Source: Isoetes taiwanensis (taxonomy: Eukaryota; Streptophyta; Lycopodiopsida; Isoetales; Isoetaceae). From it: a DNA stretch of 64,000 nucleotides. Made by a program: the position numbers and the translations under genes. Each line of letters starts with the position of its first letter. The stretch's first letter is position 1. Below the pieces are notes generated by a model. The model did no database searches. It had not been told where the DNA came from and saw only the letters and a program-made list of their open reading frames with translations. Where the stretch lies: assembly GCA_021234155.1 (NCBI GenBank), contig JAJEKV010000293.1, positions 64,001 to 128,000 of the forward strand, written 5' to 3'. This document shows positions 57,046 to 64,000 of this stretch, piece by piece.

Positions 57046-59843
57046 AATATGTAGCAAAATAACAGGGGGTTCCAGGGGGATTTGATATAGATATAATTCT
57101 TGAAACCATAGACCATATCCCTAAAACAATTCAATGGGTTATTATAAAAAAAAAACATAGATTTAAGATAAAAAATAGTCACATTAGCTCACTAGTTAGA
57201 TTGGTTAAAGTAGTCTTATTAGGACATTGAGTTATTTTAGTAGAGGTTCGAATCCCCGTATTTCATATTCTAAAAGCTTAAATGAAACCGTATAGAGGCA
57301 CGATATAGCATCAAAACCTTAGGCAAACTCAGATTCGACATCTTAAAATCATAGGCGCCCCCAATCATAATTGAGCATAGACCATATCCCTAAAACAATT
57401 CAATGGGTTATTATAAAAAAAAACATAGATTTAAGATAAAAATAGTCACATTAGCTCACTAGTTAGATTGGTTAAAGTAGTCTTATTAGGACATTGAGTT
57501 ATTTTAGTAGAGGTTGAATCCCGTATTTCATATTCTAAAAGCTTAAATGAAACCGTATAGAGGCACGATATACCATCAAAACCTTAGGCAAACTCAGATT
57601 CGACATCTTAAAATCATAGGCGTCCCCAATCATAATTGAGCATAATCGAAAACGAGAGGTGTCCGAGAGGCTCCAACATACTGATGCGGGCGTAGGATTG
57701 CCAGATCCAAACGGCCGTGGTAGTCCGGGGTGCACCTCGTTTAGAATATGTAGCAAAATAACGGGGGGTTCGGGGGATTTGATATAGATATAATTCTTGA
57801 AACCATAGACCATATCCCTAAAACAATTCAATGGGTTATTATAAAAAAAAAACATAGATTTAAGATAAAAATAGTCACATTAGCTCACTAGTTAGATTGG
57901 TTAAAGTAGTCTTATTAGGACATTGAGTTATTTTAGTAGAGGTTGAATCCCCGTATTTCATATTCTAAAAGCTTAAATGAAACCGTTATAGAGGCACGAT
58001 ATACCATCAAAACCTTAGGCAAACTCAGATTCGACATCTTAAAATCATAGGGTCCCCAATCATAATTGAGCAGCATAGACCATATCCCTAAAACAATTCA
58101 ATGGGTTATTATAAAAAAAAACATAGATTTAAGATAAAAAATAGTCACATTAGCTCACTAGTTAGATTGGTTAAAGTAGTCTTATTAGGACATTGAGTTA
58201 TTTTAGTAGAGGTTGAATCCCCCGTATTTCATATTCTAAAAGCTTAAATGAAACCGTATAGAGGCACGATATACCATCAAAACCTTAGGCAAACTCGTGA
58301 TTCGACATCTTAAAATCATAGGCGCCCCAATCATAATTGAGCATAATCGAAACGAGAGGTGTCCAGAGGCTCCAACATATGATGGGCGTAGGATTGATTG
58401 TGATCCGACGGCGTGGTAGTCGGGGTGCACCTCGTTTAGAATATGTAGCAAAATAATGAGGGGTTTCGGGGGATTTGATATAGATATAATTCTTGAAACC
58501 ATAGACCATATCCCTAAAACAATTCAATGGGTTATTATAAAAAAAACATAGATTTAAGATAAAAAATAGTCACATTAGCTCACTAGTTAGATTGGTTAAA
58601 GTAGTCTTATTAGGACATTGAGTTATTTTAGTAGAGGTTGAATCCTCAGTATTTCATATTCTAAAAGCTTAAATGAAACCGTATATAGAGGCACGATATA
58701 CCATCAAAACCTTAGGCAAACTCGTGATTCGACATCTTAAAATCATAGAAAGTCCCCAATCATAATTGAGCATAGACCATATCCCTAAAACAATTCAATG
58801 GGTTATTATAAAAAAAAACATAGATTTAAGATATAAAAATAGTCACATTAGCTCACTAGTTAGATTGGTTAAAGTAGTCTTATTAGGACATTGAGTTATT
58901 TTAGTAGAGGTTGAATCCAGTATTTCATATTCTAAAAGCTTAAATGAAACCGTGATAGAGGCACGATATACCATCAAAACCTTAGGCAAACTCAGATTCG
59001 ACATCTTAAAATCATAGGTCCCCAATCATAATTGAGCATAATCGAAACGAGAGGTGTCAGAGGCTCCAACATACTGATCTGGGCGTAGGATTGTGATCCG
59101 ACGACGTGGTAGTCCAGGGTGCACCCTCGTTTAGAATATGTAGCAAAATATAGGGGGTTCAGGGGATTTGATATAGATATAATTCTTGAAACCATAGACC
59201 ATATCCCTAAAACAATTCAATGGGTTATTATAAAAAAACATAGATTTAAGATAAAAATAGTCACATTAGCTCACTAGTTAGATTGGTTAAAGTAGTCTTA
59301 TTAGGACATTGAGTTATTTTAGTAGAGGTTGAATCCCCGTATTTCATATTCTAAAAGCTTAAATGAAACCGTATAGAGGCACGATATACCATCAAAACCT
59401 TAGGCAAACTCAGATTCGACATCTTAAAATCATAGGCGCCCCAATCATAATTGAGCATAGACCATATCCCTAAAACAATTCAATGGGTTATTATAAAAAA
59501 AAAAACATAGATTTAAGATAAAAAATAGTCACATTAGCTCACTAGTTAGATTGGTTAAAGTAGTCTTATTAGGACATTGAGTTATTTTAGTAGAGGTTCG
59601 AATCCCCGTATTTCATATTCTAAAAGCTTAAATGAAACCGTATAGAGGCACGATATACCATCAAAACCTTAGGCAAACTCAGATTCGACATCTTAAAATC
59701 ATAGGCGCCCCCAATCATAATTGAGCATAATCGAAACGAGAGGTGTCCGGAGGCTCCAACATACGATCCGGGCGAGGGATTGATGATCCGACGACCGTGG
59801 TAGTCCAGGGGTGCACCTCGTTTAGAATATGTAGCAAAATAAC
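57046..59843. repeat. higher-order tandem array: four ~695-bp units with tRNA-like modules
   Basis: AATATGTAGCAAAATAAC marks unit borders at 57,046, 57,745, 58,440, 59,135 (last bases altered in the two inner ones) and 59,826. Each ~695-bp unit contains two related subunits of about 270 and 427 bp; the CATAGACCATATCCC landmark recurs at 57,107, 57,376, 57,803, 58,073, 58,500, 58,771, 59,192 and 59,456. Each subunit has TTAGCTCACTAGTTAGATTG...GAGGTT(C)GAATCC, spaced like the A- and B-boxes of a tRNA gene. The outer 18-bp repeats lie at the edges of LINE sequence. AT-rich parts of the units are almost identical, so expansion was recent. Confidence 0.93.
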
Positions 59844-62036
59844 TAGGAGGCGAAGGGGACGCCTACATAACTCTTGGTGGGATGAAGAATGTAGAGAAGC
59901 AAGAGCTAAGATACCAGCAGGTTGCAGAGTGAAGCCCAAGTGGTATAAAAGACTCATCAGAAAGAAGAAGCGCATATACATAGAGAGGAGACAGGGGGAA
60001 ATGATGCACATGCTCAGGAATAAGCCAAAGCTTTTTGGTCCACCATTTACATCACGCCTAAACAGCCGAGGAAATAAACACACATGATCTTCTTGTCTTG
60101 GTACAAGAGTCTGTACTTTGAAGCAAATGCATTAAGCATGCAACCATGCAGGTACAAATGGAGCTTTTTTCAAGAAATGAGATCAAATATCAACTTGAGA
60201 GGATGAGTAATGGAAAAGCAAAGAGACTTAGAGGGGCTAACAGCAGAATTGTTGAAGTGGGGTGGAGAAAAATTGTGGTACAAGCTTACAGATATGATGA
60301 ATAGAGCTACTAAAGAGGGCCTCCCAAAAGATTGGCGCACATGTAGGGTTGTACCGATACACAAGGCAGGCAGCATGCAGGATGTCAAGAACTATCGCAC
60401 AATCATGGTTGGAAGTGTTTTCTCTAAGCTTTTGGGAGCTTTGTTGGAGCACAAACTTAGTAACTGGGCTGAGACTAATGGGAAAAGAGCAAAAGGCCAA
60501 GCGGGTTTTAGGAGAAAGCATAGCACATTAGATCATATCTTGACAATGAGGACATTGATTGAACAAGCTAAGGGCCCAAGGAAGGCGTTATATGTAGCTT
60601 ACATAGACTTTTCCAAAGCATTTGACACCGTTCCCAGATATGAACTAGGAGCTAGGATGGAAAGAATTGGGATTCCGAGTGCTTTAAGGGGTGCTGTAGC
60701 AAAACTGTATGAGGAAGTGTTGGTCAGATTATCAGTTCATATGCCTGAGGAGATACAGAGCACGATTGGAGTCAAGCAAGGATGCCCCTTGTCTCCAACA
60801 CTATTTGGGATGTTTATAGATGAGCTAGAAGATTGGCTCTGAGACCGGATTTTGAGGCACCATTTGGGAAGGTACATAATTCAATTACTTTTATATGCAG
60901 ATGATATAGTGTTGTTGTCAGATTCTCAAGAAGGTTTACAGCAACATTTAGACAATTTGAGCATTTTTTGTGATGATAAGAAAATGAGTGTAAATATGAA
61001 GAAGACCAAATGCATGGTCTTTGGGACTGTAAATAGACCTTGTTTCAGATACAAAAATCTACCAGTTGAGATTGTGGATCACTATAAATATCTGGGGATT
61101 GAATTGTGCTCCAATTATAGTTGGAAGCGTTGTGTCAAAAACAGAGTAACGGGGAGGGAAGACGGCATCGCATAAAGATGCTCATACGATGTCACAAGGC
61201 ATCTCAGTCTTGGCATATGAAAAGAATGTTGTTTAGGACTTTAGTACAAACAGTGACATTATATGGATCCCAAATTTGGGGGCCGCCCTTATCTCCAAGG
61301 CTTTGGGCAAGAGTGGAGAGCGTGCTCAAACTATTTTTGCAGGAGGAATTAGGGGTCAAAAGATCGATACAATATGAAATCCTGTTAGCAGAGGCAGGGA
61401 TGTTGCCCCTAGAGGCAGAAGCATTATGTCAAACTTTGTCTTATGTGGGTAGACTACGGCAACTGGATGATGTGAGACTCCCAAAGGTAGCAGCTAATCT
61501 AACACGAGAAAAAGGTTGGATGTATGATGTGGTTAAATGGATGGAAAGGTGGGGGATCTCAGAAGCAGACTGGCCAGATTCTGAGGAAGGAATCCGAGAT
61601 TTGGTGCAGCTCAAGTTTGTTGAGAGGATGTGCCAAAAGCATAGCACACGTCTTGATTTTTATAGAGCTGAAATCAATCCAATGATAATTTACACGGAGC
61701 AAGATTATCTGCAAAAATCAAAAGCAGTGTGGATAAGGAGGGTAATTGCTAGATATCGCACGAGCTCTCATAGACTAAAAGTGGAGACAGGTAGGTGGAA
61801 CCAAATTCCAAGAGAAGAGCGCATTTGTAAGTGCTGCGATGAAGACCAGGTGGAAGACGAATCACATACTTTCCTTTTTTGTAGCCAATCTGGGGAGCAT
61901 AAGACAGAGACATGGTATAACTGAGACGTCTTTCTATGATTTGTTACAAAGGGACCCAAATCAATTGGGTAAATTTATGCTAGATGTTGAAAGGCATCGA
62001 GCTCTTATATTGAAATTGGAGAACATCTCATTGTAA
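59844..62036 (+). pseudogene. LINE reverse transcriptase and C-terminal region (few lesions)
   Basis: The pre-RT segment is NSWWDEECREARAKI and RKKKRIYIERRQG. After a shift near 60,090, the frame 60,210-61,165 has KNYRTIMVGSVFSKLLGALL, QAGFRRKHSTLDHIL, YVAYIDFSKAFDTVPR (motif A), GVKQGCPLSPTLFGMFIDEL (motif B), a TGA at 60,840, then LLYADDIVLLS (motif C, intact YADD). A shift near 61,155 leads to the thumb (LVQTVTLYGSQIWGPPLSPR) and the zinc motif RICKCCDEDQVEDESHTFLF. A last shift near 61,905 gives ...RHRALILKLENISL and a stop at 62,036. RT copies LINE RNA into chromosomal DNA by target-primed reverse transcription. Four lesions prevent expression as read. Confidence 0.88.
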
Positions 62037-62076
62037 ATGATGCCTCATGGCCCTAAGGGTCGACCCGAGGCAAGAT

Positions 62077-62113
<37 letters not shown>

Positions 62114-62115
62114 TA

Positions 62116-64000
62116 TTTTCTTGAGGAAGACAACTTAGAAAAGGCTAAAGTAATGAAAATGAAATAAAAGAAACCCAAAACAGGAAGAAATCATAGAAAA
62201 TAGAATCTATGATTTTTGGCCTGGAATGGCAGGACAAATACAAAATCAGATGAGAATCGATCACATCTAATGAAGAAAGGGAAGTTATGTAAGCATACAA
62301 AAAGGACCAAGATAAAAAGGTCGAAATATCTAGCTATGGCAAGGGAGCAGGCTCCTCCATATGAAGAAGCAGGGGACCAGGAAGAAATGAAGGGAAACAG
62401 ATAGAAAGGCAAGCAAGGACATCTCACGCTTGGCGACCTCAAGTATTCGATGTCGATCGGAGCTAATTATCTGGGGGAATTCTAATTTCCCTAGGCATTG
62501 ATGTAGAAAATTGGTGATCAAATGATGCTCATGATTTTTAGCTTACACGCCATGTCGCTTAGAGCGATAGGCTAAGATTGCAGTAATTCTTGTATTTCAG
62601 AAGAAAAACACCAAAGATAGCAATTTTCCTTGCAAATATACTCAAAATAAATGCTTTCTCAGCCCCTGATTCCAACTCTTCCACATTATGAAAGAAAAAC
62701 CCCCAAATAACTTGCATCGCATGAACTAAAGCATTCAAATGTTCAAAGTGTGTTCAAGTAAATTTATTCATACCATCTAAGTTCAGACTGCATTTAGTTA
62801 GTAGTTTGATTGTAAATCAAATTCCTTTTGCCAACATCAACAATTTAAACCTCCTCCATGTAGGTTGGGCATGCATCTTGGCTTCTTGATTTAAGATGTG
62901 AATTGCACTTAGAGCTAGCTTGACATGCTTGTTACCAGTTGTATTGTATAAGCCAAAACTCACCGCAATGGTAACAATACAGGTGAAATTCAACTTAGGG
63001 TGGAAGTCTTTGTAGACGTGGCATCAAAGTTCCCTAAAGTTGAGATTCGACTAAAATGGACGTCTTTGAGGATGTGGCATTAAAGTTCCTTAATAAAAGT
63101 TACGCCTTTTACCAGGTGATTCCACGTGTAAAAATAAAAAAATCCACGTAGAGCACGTTAAAAGGCCAAGAAAGAAAAATAGAACAAAAAGAAGAAATGA
63201 AGATCCCACATGGCAACATCTAAGCGGGGGATAGTTATATCATTTTTTAGGGCCAGCCCTTTAAAAAATTGCTTGGCAATGCCGCATGGGTATTTTGAGT
63301 TTAACCTCCAATCAAGTGGAATGCATTGCAGCTATGACTTTGTGACATGGCAAAATTATATTGGGTTCCTAATTAAAATTCTCAGTTTTAAAGTCGTAGT
63401 GGAATCTCACTTTAATTTAAGTTATATGGGAGTAATTCCATATATGAATCATATAAACAAAGCCACGTGGCATCTACATAAGTGGAATACATTGTAATTG
63501 CATCAATAGGATAGGATTACTATTTTTTTTATGGCCATGCAGCATTCGTATTTTGAATTTAACTTCCAGGCAAGTGGAATACACCGTAGTAAAGATACTT
63601 TTATTGAAATTACGCTCCTTTTATTGCATTCTTGAATCTAGTAACTTTGCCCGGATTTCAAGGAGCGGCACCACCACGATTCATTGCATCCGTCAAGCAA
63701 GCATATCCCGCCATTGTGGTTTAGGCAAAGCTGAAGAAATGGAAGCTCCAACTCCGGCGACGGAATGCTGGTGGTGTGTCCATTTGGTGCAGCATATCCT
63801 TCCTCCTCCTCCTCCATCGCCAAGATGCCGATTCGCCTTATGGATACTGGATCTGCTCACAATCCCTCTGCTCCCTTTGGGTTTCCAAGTTAACCAGATT
63901 TTTTTCTTTCATTCATGGAGGCAAAATCTTTGTAAGCTTCATCCCTTGCCGTTTCCTTTTTCTTGCTTCATCGGCTGCCTTTAAGCATCTTCTTTTTGCA
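62116..64000. other. non-coding DNA, possible gene start near the right edge
   Basis: No recognisable gene. Short diverged duplications occur at about 63,005 and 63,060 (GTGGCAT.AAAGTTCC), and at about 63,283 and 63,545 (TATTTTGA.TTTAAC.TCC...CAAGTGGAAT). From 63,739 an ATG opens MEAPTPATECWWCVHLVQHI..., and two other frames are also open across the CTCCTCCTCC run. A gene running off the window is possible but unproven. Confidence 0.35.

Larger units (their letters stand above)
56500..62115 (+). mobile_element. LINE split by a tandem array, (TTA)n tail
   Basis: Plus-strand LINE. An endonuclease-domain fragment (56,534-57,045) is followed by a 2.8-kb array, then by the pre-RT, RT, thumb and C-terminal zinc region (59,844-62,036). 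The 3' end has a GGCCC-TAA-GGGTC stem at 62,049-62,061 and a (TTA)n tail at 62,077-62,115. The true 5' end was not found. It is the best-preserved LINE here, with only a few lesions in the RT part. Confidence 0.85.

Noticed and set aside
57184-57257. Possible functional tRNA gene in the array
   Set aside because: A- and B-box-like motifs are present, but the arms do not pair into an acceptor stem and anticodon arm. Treated as a tRNA-derived module.
63739-63984. Gene start MEAPTPATECWW...
   Set aside because: Three frames are open through a CTC-rich stretch, no donor site is convincing and the window ends. Kept only as a possibility.

Overview
This is nuclear DNA from a land plant, AT-rich, with GT-AG introns, plant retroelements and two host genes typical of plants. 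One is the plant-style TYW3-kelch-TYW2 fusion for wybutosine synthesis; the other is a mitochondrial p32/MAM33-type protein. The long repeats, the LINE families and a Crypton/DUF3504-type recombinase gene make a non-flowering plant such as a fern plausible, but the sequence alone does not settle it.

Layout. 1-5,400: mostly non-coding, with exon-like scraps of an unrecognised gene (365-1,303), a 300-bp internal duplication and a tRNA-derived SINE-like segment. 5,411-5,438: a textbook Helitron 3' end, directly followed by a five-exon gene (5,439-6,584) that encodes the C-terminal half of a DUF3504/Crypton-like tyrosine recombinase. 7,176-27,000: a ~3.2-kb segment present twice in tandem. Copy A (7,176-10,355) is uninterrupted. 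Copy B (10,910-27,000) is broken by a complete Ty3/gypsy LTR retrotransposon (11,506-22,355, 5-bp target duplication GTATC) and by an ORF1-only LINE (23,680-25,770). 27,000-29,250: a 5'-truncated minus-strand LINE, itself interrupted by a small SINE-like insertion. 29,230-30,620: two decayed minus-strand reading frames of unknown family.

33,297-38,548 (minus): TYW2/3/4 fusion gene in 11 exons; my splice model is 3,270 nt, in frame from ATG to stop. 39,080-39,960: LINE relic. 40,085-43,125: decayed Helitron Rep-helicase. 43,200-47,000: non-coding DNA with degenerate tandem repeats, a CACTA-like terminus and a duplicated promoter segment. 47,045-48,011 (plus): MAM33-like gene in 3 exons (268 aa). 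51,200-54,580: three LINE relics. 55,739-62,115: a LINE split by a 2.8-kb higher-order tandem array (four ~695-bp units) that contains a tRNA-like module and is bounded by an 18-bp direct repeat. 62,116-64,000: nothing firmly identifiable.

Only two genes look intact: the wybutosine enzyme (tRNA-Phe modification) and the MAM33-like protein. Each has a telo-box (AAACCCTA) just upstream of its start codon. Almost everything else is mobile DNA in nested layers. A recurring pattern is that repeat copies differ mainly by short indels at CG-rich positions and homopolymers, so some apparent frameshifts may be sequencing errors. Coordinates of mobile-element edges without target duplications are approximate.
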